Source: Arsenophonus sp. aPb
Lineage (GTDB): Bacteria > Pseudomonadota > Gammaproteobacteria > Enterobacterales > Enterobacteriaceae
Assembly: GCF_029873475.1 (NCBI RefSeq)
Contig: NZ_CP123499.1
Coordinates: forward strand, 2,852,001-2,916,000
Direction: 5' to 3'
DNA: 64,000 nt
Shown: positions 47,165 through 56,206 of the stretch, in pieces
Position numbering within the stretch: position 1 is the stretch's first letter
Layout: the number at the start of each line of letters is the position of its first letter
Notes under the pieces: model-generated
Database searches by the model: none
What the model saw: the letters and a program-made list of their open reading frames with translations, nothing else
Told to the model about the DNA's origin: nothing
Translations under genes and position numbers: made by a program

Positions 47165-48961
47165 GTGCAAACTTTTAATGCAGATTTAGCCATAATAGGA
47201 GCAGGTGGAGCTGGTTTAAGGGCGGCAATTGCTGCTGCTGAAGCTCATCCTCATCTGAAAATTGCTTTAATTTCAAAAGTCTACCCCATGCGCAGTCATA
47301 CAGTTGCTGCAGAAGGTGGCGCAGCTGCAATCGCTCAATCCCATGATACCTATGATTATCACTTTAATGATACGGTTTCAGGCGGAGATTGGTTATGTGA
47401 ACAAGATGTAGTTGAATATTTTGTCAAACATTGCCCAACCGAAATGACACAACTGGAATTATGGGGATGTCCATGGAGTCGTAAAAAAGATGGTACAGTG
47501 AACGTTCGTCGCTTTGGTGGAATGAAGATCGAGCGCACTTGGTTTGCCGCTGATAAAACCGGCTTCCATATGTTACATACTTTATTTCAAACCTCACTCA
47601 AATACCCACAAATCCAACGTTTTGATGAACATTTTGTGTTAGACATTCTTGTTGATGAAGGACGCGTACATGGCCTAGTCGCTATTCATATGATGGAGGG
47701 CACACATATTCAAATTAACGCAAATGCCGTTATTATGGCTACCGGCGGAGCGGGTCGTGTTTACCGTTATAATACTAATGGTGGAATTGTTACCGGTGAT
47801 GGCATGGGTATTGCGTTGCGTCATGGTATTCCATTACGTGATATGGAATTTGTCCAATACCATCCAACTGGCTTGCCAGGCTCTGGAATACTTATGACTG
47901 AAGGCTGTAGAGGCGAAGGCGGGATCCTCATCAACAAAGATGGCTATCGTTATCTGCAAGATTATGGTTTAGGGCCTGAAACGCCACTGGGTAAACCAGA
48001 AAATAAATATATGGAATTAGGTCCACGAGACAAGGTTTCTCAAGCTTTTTGGCATGAGTGGCGTGCAGGCCGCACAATAAAATCATCTCGCGGTGATGTC
48101 GTACATCTTGACTTACGCCATCTGGGTGCAGAGAAACTACATGAGCGCCTGCCCTTTATTTGTGAATTAGCCAAAGCTTATGTCGGCGTCGATCCCGTTA
48201 CCGATCCTATCCCTGTTCGCCCAACCGCGCACTATACAATGGGGGGTATTGAAACGGATCAGAAATGTGAAACATCAATTAAAGGTCTGTTTGCTGTGGG
48301 AGAATGTTCATCTGTTGGCTTACATGGTGCAAACCGCCTAGGTTCTAACTCATTAGCAGAATTAGTCGTTTTTGGGCGATTAGCTGGCACAGAAGCAGCA
48401 AAATATGCCACTGAAGTCTCTCCAGCAAATAATAATGCCATTGAATTAAAAGCGCGTGAAATTGAAACCAATTTAACCAAACTATTCAACCAAAAAGGTA
48501 AAGAGAATTGGGCTAACATCCGAGATGAAATGGGCATAGCAATGGAGGAAGGTTGTGGCATCTATCGAACACCAGAATTAATGCAAAAAACCATAAATAA
48601 ATTAGCCGAACTTAAAGAACGCTTTAAACATATTGAAATTACAGATCATAGCAGCGTCTTTAATACTGCTCTGCTCTATACTATCGAATTAGGATTTAGT
48701 CTTGATGTAGCGGAATGCATGGCTCACTCTGCTTTCTATCGCCAAGAATCTCGTGGCGCCCATCAGCGTCTGGATGAAGGCTGTACTGAACGTGATGATG
48801 TTAATTTCCTAAAACATTCTCTTGCCTATTACGATTCACAAGGCGCACCGCATATAGCTTATCGTGATGTGAAAATTACCAAATTAGCACCAGCTAAACG
48901 CGTATATGGTGGTGAAGCAACAGCACAAGAGCAAGCAAATAAGGAGCAGGCGAATGGCTAA
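47165..48961 (+). CDS. frdA: Fumarate reductase flavoprotein subunit FrdA
   Basis: Catalytic FAD subunit reducing fumarate to succinate at the inner face of the membrane in anaerobic respiration. 598 residues (E. coli 602). FAD Rossmann motif IIGAGGAGLRAAIAA; covalent FAD-linking His45 in RSHTVAAEGG; active-site HPTGLPGSGILMTEGCRGEGG and RPTAHYTMGGI. The GTG at 47165 (VQTFNADL) is chosen. It matches E. coli, which also starts with GTG, and has GGAG nine bases upstream, whereas the ATG at 47150 has no ribosome site. Confidence 0.95.
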   Translation: MQTFNADLAIIGAGGAGLRAAIAAAEAHPHLKIALISKVYPMRSHTVAAEGGAAAIAQSHDTYDYHFNDTVSGGDWLCEQDVVEYFVKHCPTEMTQLELWGCPWSRKKDGTVNVRRFGGMKIERTWFAADKTGFHMLHTLFQTSLKYPQIQRFDEHFVLDILVDEGRVHGLVAIHMMEGTHIQINANAVIMATGGAGRVYRYNTNGGIVTGDGMGIALRHGIPLRDMEFVQYHPTGLPGSGILMTEGCRGEGGILINKDGYRYLQDYGLGPETPLGKPENKYMELGPRDKVSQAFWHEWRAGRTIKSSRGDVVHLDLRHLGAEKLHERLPFICELAKAYVGVDPVTDPIPVRPTAHYTMGGIETDQKCETSIKGLFAVGECSSVGLHGANRLGSNSLAELVVFGRLAGTEAAKYATEVSPANNNAIELKAREIETNLTKLFNQKGKENWANIRDEMGIAMEEGCGIYRTPELMQKTINKLAELKERFKHIEITDHSSVFNTALLYTIELGFSLDVAECMAHSAFYRQESRGAHQRLDEGCTERDDVNFLKHSLAYYDSQGAPHIAYRDVKITKLAPAKRVYGGEATAQEQANKEQANG

Positions 48962-49688
48962 GATAAAAATACTGAAAATGGAGATCATTCGCTATAATCC
49001 TGAAACAGACGATGTCCCATATCCTGTCACTTATGAGGTTCCTTATGACGAACAAACCTCTTTGCTGGATGCTCTCGGTTATATTAAAGACCACTTAGCA
49101 TCGGATCTCTCATACCGCTGGTCTTGTCGGATGGCCATATGTGGCTCTTGCGGTATGATGGTTAATCAAGTGCCTAAATTAGCCTGCAAAACTTTTTTAC
49201 GGGACTATACAGATGGTTTAAAAGTAGAAGCATTGGGAAATTTTCCTATCGAAAGAGATTTAGTGGTAGATATGACCCATTTTATTGAGAGCCTTGAAGC
49301 GATTAAACCCTATATTATTGGTAATAATCGTAAAGTTAGTGATGGCCCTAATAAACAAACACCTAGTCAAATGGCGAAATATCATCAATTCTCTGGCTGT
49401 ATTAATTGTGGTCTCTGTTATGCAGCTTGCCCTCAATTTGGTCTTAATCCTGAATTTATCGGCCCCGCGGCGATCACACTGGCACAACGTTATAACCTCG
49501 ACAATCGCGATAAAGGCCAAAAAAAACGCATGCCATTACTAAATAGCGATAATGGGGTATGGAGTTGTACATTTGTCGGTTACTGCTCTGAAGTATGTCC
49601 TAAACATGTTGATCCTGCCGCGGCAATTCAACAAGGAAAAGCAGCAAGTGCTGAAGATTTTATTATCGCTATGTTGAAACCAAGCTAA
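48954..49688 (+). CDS. frdB: Fumarate reductase iron-sulfur subunit FrdB
   Basis: Electron relay from menaquinol in FrdCD to FrdA through three Fe-S clusters. 244 residues, as E. coli. [2Fe-2S] ligands in SCRMAICGSCGMMVN; [4Fe-4S] and [3Fe-4S] ligands in CINCGLCYAACP and CTFVGYCSEVCPKHVDP. The ATG at 48954 has AAGGAG upstream and overlaps frdA by 8 bases. Confidence 0.97.
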   Translation: MAKIKILKMEIIRYNPETDDVPYPVTYEVPYDEQTSLLDALGYIKDHLASDLSYRWSCRMAICGSCGMMVNQVPKLACKTFLRDYTDGLKVEALGNFPIERDLVVDMTHFIESLEAIKPYIIGNNRKVSDGPNKQTPSQMAKYHQFSGCINCGLCYAACPQFGLNPEFIGPAAITLAQRYNLDNRDKGQKKRMPLLNSDNGVWSCTFVGYCSEVCPKHVDPAAAIQQGKAASAEDFIIAMLKPS

Positions 49689-49697
49689 GGAAAAAAA

Positions 49698-50090
49698 ATG
49701 ACGACAAAACGTAAGCCCTATGTTCGCGAAATGTCATCAAATTGGTGGCAACAGATTGAATTTTATCGTTTTTATGTTATCCGTGAAGCAACTGCCATCC
49801 CACAAATTTGGTTTAGCTTAGTCGTGCTTTATGGCGTTTTTTCATTACAAGCCGGTCCTGAAAATTGGTCTAATTATGTTGCCTTGCTCCATAATCCTAT
49901 CGTTTTACTAATTAATATTTTCACTTTAATAGCGACTTTATTTCATACAAAAACCTGGTTTGAACTGGCGCCTAAAGCGGTCAATATTGTGATAAAAAAT
50001 AAAAAAATAGCCCAAGAAAGCATCATAAAATTACTCTGGGGTATCACTTTTCTAGTAACAATCATTATCTTAGCTATAGCGCTAATATAA
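49698..50090 (+). CDS. frdC: Fumarate reductase membrane subunit FrdC
   Basis: Membrane anchor that, with FrdD, binds menaquinol. 130 residues (E. coli 131), three helices. The conserved N-terminus is KRKPYVREMSSNWWQQIEFYRFYVIRE, with HTKTWFELAPKAVNI in the middle. It lies nine bases after frdB. Confidence 0.96.
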   Translation: MTTKRKPYVREMSSNWWQQIEFYRFYVIREATAIPQIWFSLVVLYGVFSLQAGPENWSNYVALLHNPIVLLINIFTLIATLFHTKTWFELAPKAVNIVIKNKKIAQESIIKLLWGITFLVTIIILAIALI

Positions 50091-50103
50091 CCTAAGGAGA
50101 ACA

Positions 50104-50460
50104 ATGATGAATCACCCTCCTAAACGTTCTGATGAACCTATTTTTTGGGGATTATTTGGTGCTGGGGGTATGTGGAGTGCAATTGTCTCTCCCGCTATTA
50201 TTCTTTTGCTAGCAATTTTAATTCCTTTAGGTTTAGCACCAGAAATGTTCAGTTATGAACGCATTCTGACATTTTGCCAAAGCTTTATTGGTCGTATTTT
50301 TTTGCTATTAATGATCATTTTGCCTATTTGGTGTGGGCTACATCGACTTCATCATGGCATGCATGATCTAAAAATAGCAATTCCGGCCGGTAAATGGATT
50401 TTTTATGGTGCTGCTGCCATCATTAGCGTTATTGCTATTATTGCTATCATCAAACTCTAA
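50104..50460 (+). CDS. frdD: Fumarate reductase membrane subunit FrdD
   Basis: Second membrane anchor of fumarate reductase. 118 residues (E. coli 119), three helices. Conserved PKRSDEPIFWGLFGAGGMWSA and WCGLHRLHHGMHDLKI. It could start at the second ATG three bases on. Last gene of the frd operon; a terminator follows. Confidence 0.96.
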   Translation: MMNHPPKRSDEPIFWGLFGAGGMWSAIVSPAIILLLAILIPLGLAPEMFSYERILTFCQSFIGRIFLLLMIILPIWCGLHRLHHGMHDLKIAIPAGKWIFYGAAAIISVIAIIAIIKL

Positions 50461-50480
50461 TCAGAACTAATCTAATAATA

Positions 50481-50512
50481 AAGCCAGATTGTATCTAACC
50501 ATCTGGCTTTTA
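50481..50512 (+). terminator. Rho-independent terminator of frdABCD
   Basis: aagccagat (50481-50489) pairs with atctggctt (50501-50509), 11-base loop, followed by a short T-run. It lies 20 bases after the frdD stop. Confidence 0.85.
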
Positions 50513-50536
50513 GATTTGTTATCAATATTGATTAAT

Positions 50537-50641
50537 TTAACTTACAGACAGGGTAGTAACCGCTCGTTCCAGTTCGTCTATATTATCAGCCATCAAATAC
50601 GGACGAATGACTGCAAACTCTACAGTACATGAATTTATAAA
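50537..50641 (-). pseudogene. Possible C-terminal remnant of an unidentified gene
   Basis: A minus-strand open stretch of about 34 codons (EFAVIRPYLMADNIDELERA, then VTTLSVS and TAA) has protein-like composition but no start codon in a usable place and no ribosome site. The pattern recalls C-termini of PLP-dependent enzymes, but I cannot assign it. The rest of 50513-50811 shows nothing else. Confidence 0.25.
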
Positions 50642-50811
50642 TTAAAATTTTAAAAGACTAGGCTTGGAAACATTTCCGTGAAAATTTCAATCTTTTTACC
50701 GATTCTGACTATTGCTGAAATAGGTTACTAAACGTATAAAAAATTATTTCGATATGAAATAATAATTACACTAAATTATCATAAAAAATAATACTTACTA
50801 GCGAGACGTTT

Positions 50812-51270
50812 ATGAGAAAACTGAATTATTTAACTATTCCATTAATTTTACTTTCTAGCTATACATATGCTCTTGAGAAAACACACAAATGTATAAAGGT
50901 AGATCAACAACAAATTGCTAGTTTATTTGATCGCTGGAATGATTCATTGAAAAGTGGCGATGCAAAAAAAGTTTCGGCAAACTATCTCGCGGATGCAGTC
51001 TTATTACCAACTATATCAAATCAGGTTCGTTTAACCGATGCTGAACGTATCGATTATTTCAAACACTTTTTAGCCAAAAAACCGGTAGGAAAAATTGATA
51101 ACCGAACTATTCGTATTGGTTGCAATAAAGCTATAGATATCGGTACTTATACTTTTACCTTTAAAGATAAATCCACAGTTTCCGCTCGTTATACATTTAC
51201 CTACGTTTGGGATGGTAAAGAGTGGAAAATATCAACCCATCATTCATCTGAAGTACCGGCAAATAAGTAA
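50812..51270 (+). CDS. Secreted NTF2-like protein (SgcJ/EcaC / DUF4440-type)
   Basis: 152 residues with a signal peptide: MRKLNYLTIPLILLSSYTYA, cleavage likely before LEKTHK. The mature part has the alpha+beta cone pattern of NTF2-like domains (LFDRWNDSLKSGDAKKVSANY, LADAVLLPT, a closing VSARYTFTYVWDGKEWKISTHHSSE). Cys27 and Cys104 could form a disulfide. Members bind small ligands or act as enzymes, and this one's role is unknown. It stands alone. Confidence 0.75.
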   Translation: MRKLNYLTIPLILLSSYTYALEKTHKCIKVDQQQIASLFDRWNDSLKSGDAKKVSANYLADAVLLPTISNQVRLTDAERIDYFKHFLAKKPVGKIDNRTIRIGCNKAIDIGTYTFTFKDKSTVSARYTFTYVWDGKEWKISTHHSSEVPANK

Positions 51271-51769
51271 AATTTTTTTAATTAGCCAACCACTTTAAGT
51301 AACGCTATTCCGGGGTGACTAATTAGATAGTCACCAATTTCAATTAAAATTAGCTTAAAAAAATAAATACTATTTTTCCATCGCTTCATTTTGCCCTTGC
51401 TGACTAACATTTTATAAATACATCCTTGTATCATTAAACTTCCTTGTTCTTCTATTTTTAACCTAATAACTTAAATGACTTCCAATCGTTTAAAACGTTC
51501 GATATAAACATTTATCATTTGTAAAAACTATTAATGCGAAAATATCGATCGAATAAAGCGATTGATTAATCTACTTATGACTGAACCAGCTGGTTTAAAC
51601 GACAATATATTTATTATTAAAGGAAATATAATTCAATATTGCGGAAAATTTTAAGTAAATATAAGTAATAAACCTTTTAACCGATTAAATAGCAAAGTAA
51701 CATTTAATTATCAAAGAAAATTGATAGCATAAAATATGCTATTTTCGGTTAATCAAATTATCCTACTTG
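51271..51769. other. Intergenic region upstream of the ZevAB-like pair
   Basis: About 500 AT-rich bases with no supported gene. A clear dyad is present near the right end (listed separately). The region should contain the promoter of the ZevA-like gene. Confidence 0.5.
51724..51742. promoter_or_regulatory. Palindrome upstream of the ZevA-like gene (candidate operator)
   Basis: atagcata (51724-51731) and tatgctat (51735-51742) are perfect inverse complements around AAA. It lies 27 bases before the likely start, where an operator is expected. Zinc-uptake genes are often under Zur, but the match to the Zur box is poor. The regulator is unknown. It could instead be a hairpin in the leader. Confidence 0.4.
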
Positions 51770-52444
51770 ATGGCTCAAATGTGTTATTACAAATTAGTGA
51801 CCATAGTGAAAATTTTTTTGCAACGTTTGCTAGCTGCGTTGACATTATGCTATTCGATAACTGTTTTTGCTCATCCCCACAGTTTTATTGATATGCAAAA
51901 CCAATTCCAAATAAAAGATGGTAACCTCATTGCGATGAAAATGACTTGGGTTATGGATCCCATGACATCAGCAGATTTACTTTATGATGCACAACAGGCA
52001 AAAGAAAGTGATCAAGTGTGGAAGCAATTAAGTGCTGAAGTCATGGCTAATATTATTAAGCAACACTATTTTACCTCTCTATATGATAAGAATAAGTTAA
52101 TAAAATTTCGCTTTTACCCTAAAGAGTATCACTTATCACGCAAAGGCAACCAAGCTGTACTCTCTTTTACGTTAGAATTAGCTAAACCAGAACCTTTAAC
52201 GAGTAAGACATTAACCGTAATGACTTATGACCCGAGTTATTATGTTGATATGACTTATCGCAGCAAAAAGCAAATTTCATCGCTAACTGATACCTTATCT
52301 CAATGCCAAATTCAACTGATAACACCTAAGCCCAGCACATCGATGATCGATTACGCCCTTTCTCTTGATAAAGGAGAAACACCTCAAGAAGACCTTAGTC
52401 TCGGCCAACAATTTGCGCAAAAGGTAAACATAACATGTCAATAA
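51770..52444 (+). CDS. DUF1007 periplasmic metal-binding protein, ZevA-like
   Basis: About 224 residues. The first 30-40 form a signal peptide (IFLQRLLAALTLCYSITVFA then HPHSFIDM). The mature N-terminus, His-Pro-His, is typical of DUF1007 and may bind metal. In Haemophilus the ZevA/ZevB pair aids zinc acquisition; the pair here has the same order and overlap. The start is uncertain: TTG 51767, ATG 51770, ATG 51779, and GTG codons at 51797 and 51806 are all in frame, and no ribosome site is decisive. The 3' end overlaps the next gene by 10 bases. Confidence 0.82.
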   Translation: MAQMCYYKLVTIVKIFLQRLLAALTLCYSITVFAHPHSFIDMQNQFQIKDGNLIAMKMTWVMDPMTSADLLYDAQQAKESDQVWKQLSAEVMANIIKQHYFTSLYDKNKLIKFRFYPKEYHLSRKGNQAVLSFTLELAKPEPLTSKTLTVMTYDPSYYVDMTYRSKKQISSLTDTLSQCQIQLITPKPSTSMIDYALSLDKGETPQEDLSLGQQFAQKVNITCQ

Positions 52445-53439
52445 TGCCTAGTAAGCCTGCAATCAATTCATTTAATAAAAAATACTTTATAGTAATCGGA
52501 TTATTTAGTTCCGTTTTTATTGTATTGTCATTTTATCTGTACAAATATTGGCATCTTGGGTTACAACTAGCGATCACTTGGCAGCGGGAACTTAATCAAC
52601 ATCTTTCGTCTCTTCTGATTCGTGTGGCAAACTCGCCAACTGAAGCAGGATTATTACTGGTTGGTTTTAGCTTTTTATATGGTTTATTGCATGCTTTGGG
52701 ACCAGGACATGGCAAAATCATTATTACCACTTATATTGCCACCCACTCTTCAAGACTAAAAAAAAGCCTTACCCTTACGCTATTAGCATCCTTATTACAG
52801 GGATCTATTGCTATTCTTTTAACATCCATTGTTCTAGGATTGTTCCAGCTATCTAGCCGACACTTACATCTAAGTAGCTTTTGGTTAGAAAAATTAAGTT
52901 ACGGCTTGGTCTTTATCCTTGGTCTGCTATTATGTCTAAAAGCAATTTCTCGACTAAGAAAGATATTTAAAAAATCTCGGCATGCTCCTTATCAATTTAC
53001 TAAAATTCATTCGCCCACCCAACATCAACATTCTCCTGACTGCAATTGTGGCCACAAACACGTATTGTCTGATGAAGAATTACAAGGCAATTGGCGAACT
53101 CAACTTGCAGTCATTGCCGCAATGGGATCACGTCCCTGCTCTGGCGCACTAATTGTTCTACTTTTTTCCTATGTAATTGGTGTTTATTTTTGGGGGATTA
53201 TTGCCGCACTAATCATGGCCTTAGGAACTGCAATAACAATTAGTGGAATTGCATTACTGGTCCATAGTGCTCGTCATCTAGCAATTCGCTATTCAAAATG
53301 GCAAGGATTTAAAATCAGTCCTTACTGGACTTTAGGGATAATGTTAATTGGCGGAATAGTGTTAACCATTGTGGGATTACTTATGTATCAAAGTGTTGAA
53401 ATTCCAAAAACGGTGGGTTCTTATATTTTTAGTCGTTAA
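52435..53439 (+). CDS. NicO/RcnA-family nickel-cobalt (zinc) permease, ZevB-like
   Basis: 334 residues, inner membrane, six or seven helices. NicO signatures: GLLHALGPGHGKIIITTYIATHS and AAMGSRPCSGALIVLLFS. A metal-binding loop lies between (HQHSPDCNCGHKH, about residues 197-209). It follows the DUF1007 gene with a 10-base overlap, the arrangement of Haemophilus zevAB. Direction of transport (zinc uptake versus Ni/Co export) cannot be read from sequence. The stop overlaps the convergent TauE gene by 4 bases. Confidence 0.85.
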   Translation: MSIMPSKPAINSFNKKYFIVIGLFSSVFIVLSFYLYKYWHLGLQLAITWQRELNQHLSSLLIRVANSPTEAGLLLVGFSFLYGLLHALGPGHGKIIITTYIATHSSRLKKSLTLTLLASLLQGSIAILLTSIVLGLFQLSSRHLHLSSFWLEKLSYGLVFILGLLLCLKAISRLRKIFKKSRHAPYQFTKIHSPTQHQHSPDCNCGHKHVLSDEELQGNWRTQLAVIAAMGSRPCSGALIVLLFSYVIGVYFWGIIAALIMALGTAITISGIALLVHSARHLAIRYSKWQGFKISPYWTLGIMLIGGIVLTIVGLLMYQSVEIPKTVGSYIFSR

Positions 53440-54227
53440 AAATAGTGCCATAATTTTATACTCATCATTATGGCACTTGATAAAATAAATAATAACGTTA
53501 GATACTGCAAAACACGATCAGATAAATGCAACATTAAATATTTGGCCAGCGGGATAGTCATCAATGACCCTATGCATAGGGTAAATGCCAGAACAATATG
53601 AGTATGCCCATCCCGCATATAGGCAATTGCTGATGAACCTGACAAAATAGTGGTGACAAAAATTGCGGTACCAATTGCTTGTTTGATAGATAATTTTAAA
53701 TACCGTAATAATAGTGGCAATACAACAACACCACCACCTACTCCAGTAGCACCCAGTACTACCCCAGCACTGATAGCCGGCAACCATAAAGACCTTATAT
53801 CAATAGTGTTATTTTCTTCAAATTGATTTAAAGAAAATGCAAAAAATATACGATAGATAAAGAGAAAAAGGGAATAAATAATCGCGACTACAATAAAGAT
53901 ATTAATGGCTAATTCAACTTGCGGTTGATAACCTTGCCATTGACTAAAATAACTTACTAGAAAACTTGTCAATACTGTGGCTGGTATCATAATAGCTAAC
54001 ACAACCACAGCACTTTTAATTGGAACATTGCCTAAACGAAAATGCATATAAGAAGATGAGATTTTCATCAGCATAGAAAGAAAATTGGCGGTTGCAACCG
54101 CAGACAAGGCATCCATACCAAAAAAATAGGTTAAAACCGGTAATACAATAACTCCCCCGCCAACGCCCGTTAAGCTAATGACTAATCCCAAAATTGCGCC
54201 AATTATCAATTCTGTTAGCAAAAACAT
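53436..54227 (-). CDS. TauE/SafE family membrane permease
   Basis: 263 residues, eight or so helices arranged as two repeats, each opening with the glycine-rich family motif (LGLVISLTGVGGGVIVLPVL and GVVLGATGVGGGVVVLPLLL). The family moves sulfonates, sulfite or other small anions; the substrate here is unknown. It is convergent with the ZevB-like gene, and its own terminator hairpin lies within its last codons. Confidence 0.85.
   Translation of the reverse strand: MFLLTELIIGAILGLVISLTGVGGGVIVLPVLTYFFGMDALSAVATANFLSMLMKISSSYMHFRLGNVPIKSAVVVLAIMIPATVLTSFLVSYFSQWQGYQPQVELAINIFIVVAIIYSLFLFIYRIFFAFSLNQFEENNTIDIRSLWLPAISAGVVLGATGVGGGVVVLPLLLRYLKLSIKQAIGTAIFVTTILSGSSAIAYMRDGHTHIVLAFTLCIGSLMTIPLAKYLMLHLSDRVLQYLTLLFILSSAIMMSIKLWHYF
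53444..53477 (-). terminator. Terminator hairpin inside the 3' end of the TauE-like gene
   Basis: agtgccataat (53444-53454) pairs with attatggcact (53467-53477), an 11-base perfect stem. On the minus strand it is followed by ATTTTTAA, where the last TAA is the stop codon itself. It may also act weakly on the convergent ZevB-like gene. Confidence 0.7.
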
Positions 54228-54404
54228 GATTAATTACCTTGCATGGAGAATTTACACTAGCTATCAAATAGATCGTCAGGATGTGGATAGTTAATGATAA
54301 AAATCGATCCTGGCTATGAGGTTAAAATACGGCTAAAACACCTGATCATCAAAGCCGGAACACAATGACAAGCATGGAGCCGGATTTGATGTCAAAGGGA
54401 AAAT

Positions 54405-55766
54405 TTATACAGGATGAACTGGAACTAAAACTTCAGTCGCAATAATAACAACCAATAATCCAACTAAAACTGGAATAGACGTACGTTTAACCACTTCAAA
54501 AGGTGATATTTTCGCCATCCCTGACACAGCAACCACCACACCTGACACCGGAGACATTGTTCGACCAAGATTAGAGGCCTGTAACATAGGGATAACTAGG
54601 TAAGTTGGATTAATGCCCATTTGTGCGGCTAACCGTGGGATCAATTCAACAAAAGAGTAAAATGGTGCATTACCGGAACCTGTCGTCATTGCCGCCAACA
54701 TAGTAATCACCACCAGCACAATCATCATAATAATAGCGCCAGAGCCAAAAGATTGTGATAAATTAATCAAAGAGGTAATAAAACCGATAGTACTTAACCC
54801 TTGGGCAAATACCCCGGCAGCCACCAGCAGTACGACAACTGAGACAAATGCATCCGCCATACCACGATAACAAATATCTAACCCATCAAACACTGTTTTT
54901 ACTTTAAAATAGCGCACAAATTCAATCAAGCTTGTTAGAATAATACAGCCAACAATAATGGTAATGATATGTAATTGAGGTGCCCATTTACCATCAAAAA
55001 TTAATACCCCAATAATGGGTGTAAAAGGTAAAATAGCATAATAGTCAGGCGCTTTGGTCTTAATTTCATTAACATCAAGTTTTTCTATTTTTACTTGTTC
55101 CCGTTTATCAAGATAGCGTTGCCAAAAAAAGTGGCTAATGGCCATCGCAATAATAGCAATAATCGATATAGGTAACGTGGTTTTAAAAGCAAAATCGATT
55201 AGTGGCATGCCTGATGCTTTTGCTGCTAAAACTACATCACCTGATGTAGGAGCCAAAATTATTGCAGCAGGTGAGGCACAAATTGCTGCAGCAGCGCCAC
55301 GGCTAATGCCGACATTAACCATAATCGGAAATAGGGTCGCCATCAATAAGACGCCTAGTCCAGCCGCTGAAGACACAGCCAGTGACATTAAGCAAGCAAC
55401 AATATACGCCGCAACCATCAGTGCATAGGGTGAATTGATCATTTGTAATGGCTTAGACGCTATTTTTACCACAACATCATTAGCTCCAATATGGGTCATA
55501 TAGGCAGCAAAACCACATAAGATCATAATCATCATGCCTAAATCACCACCACGGCTCATCAGTAAGTATTTGATATATTCTAAAATATCGGTGGTTTTCC
55601 AACCCGTCACTGGCACATCGTTAGGTAATATATTTTTTCCCATAATAGCGCTGATAATAAGCAGCAATATGCCGCCAATCATTAAAACACCGGTAGCTGA
55701 ATAGCCTTTAATAATATAACGACCTATACCAATCGTAACCAATACACCAATTAAGAGTTCCATCAT
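54405..55766 (-). CDS. dcuC: Anaerobic C4-dicarboxylate transporter DcuC
   Basis: Inner-membrane carrier exporting succinate during fumarate respiration and fermentation. 453 residues (E. coli 461), about 12 helices. DcuC-family blocks: MMELLIGVLVTIGIGRYIIKG start, SSAAGLGVLLMATLFPIMVNVGISRGAAAAICA, TTGSGNAPFYSFVELIPRLA and LGRTMSPVSGVVVAVSGMAK. It fits with frdABCD in this window, though it is transcribed alone. FNR control is expected from E. coli but no clear site was found. Confidence 0.92.
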   Translation of the reverse strand: MMELLIGVLVTIGIGRYIIKGYSATGVLMIGGILLLIISAIMGKNILPNDVPVTGWKTTDILEYIKYLLMSRGGDLGMMIMILCGFAAYMTHIGANDVVVKIASKPLQMINSPYALMVAAYIVACLMSLAVSSAAGLGVLLMATLFPIMVNVGISRGAAAAICASPAAIILAPTSGDVVLAAKASGMPLIDFAFKTTLPISIIAIIAMAISHFFWQRYLDKREQVKIEKLDVNEIKTKAPDYYAILPFTPIIGVLIFDGKWAPQLHIITIIVGCIILTSLIEFVRYFKVKTVFDGLDICYRGMADAFVSVVVLLVAAGVFAQGLSTIGFITSLINLSQSFGSGAIIMMIVLVVITMLAAMTTGSGNAPFYSFVELIPRLAAQMGINPTYLVIPMLQASNLGRTMSPVSGVVVAVSGMAKISPFEVVKRTSIPVLVGLLVVIIATEVLVPVHPV

Positions 55767-56206
55767 TTTATTCCTCTACATCTACCCCAGGGTCGTCAAA
55801 ATAGTAATAAAAATTTATTTAATCATTATGAATATTATTTATTTTAATAATAAAGTAACGATGAAAAAACAATTTACCGATTAAAGTTTGATTAATAACA
55901 GTATTATCACCAACTTCGCCTATTTTATCAGCATAAAAATACTTGCAGTTAAGTAGTATTATCACTGTTTTTATCTTTATTACTTATTTTTAGAACACTA
56001 AACGTGCTTTATTTATACCTAATTATAAGTATTTTTTATAAAAAATTAAACTTTTACTACTATTTAACAATCAAAAATATAAGAATAATTTATATAAAAC
56101 AATAAATTAAAGCATTTAATATATAATTATTGCGCAGCGAGCAACAGAATACCATAATTAATTTTTATGTTTGATGTGATCATCGATAATTAAGGTACAT
56201 TTTCAT
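55767..56206. other. Divergent promoter region between dcuC and mqo
   Basis: 440 very AT-rich bases, no gene. A TGTGA half-site (56175-56179) could be part of a CRP site, but the second half is missing. No strong palindrome seen. Confidence 0.5.

Noticed and set aside
51724..51742. Zur box upstream of the ZevA-like gene
   Set aside because: It is palindromic, but the half-site atagcata differs from the Zur pattern and the central spacing is wrong. Kept only as an operator of unknown type.
56171..56190. CRP or FNR site before mqo
   Set aside because: Only one half (TGTGA) matches; the partner half is absent for both regulators.
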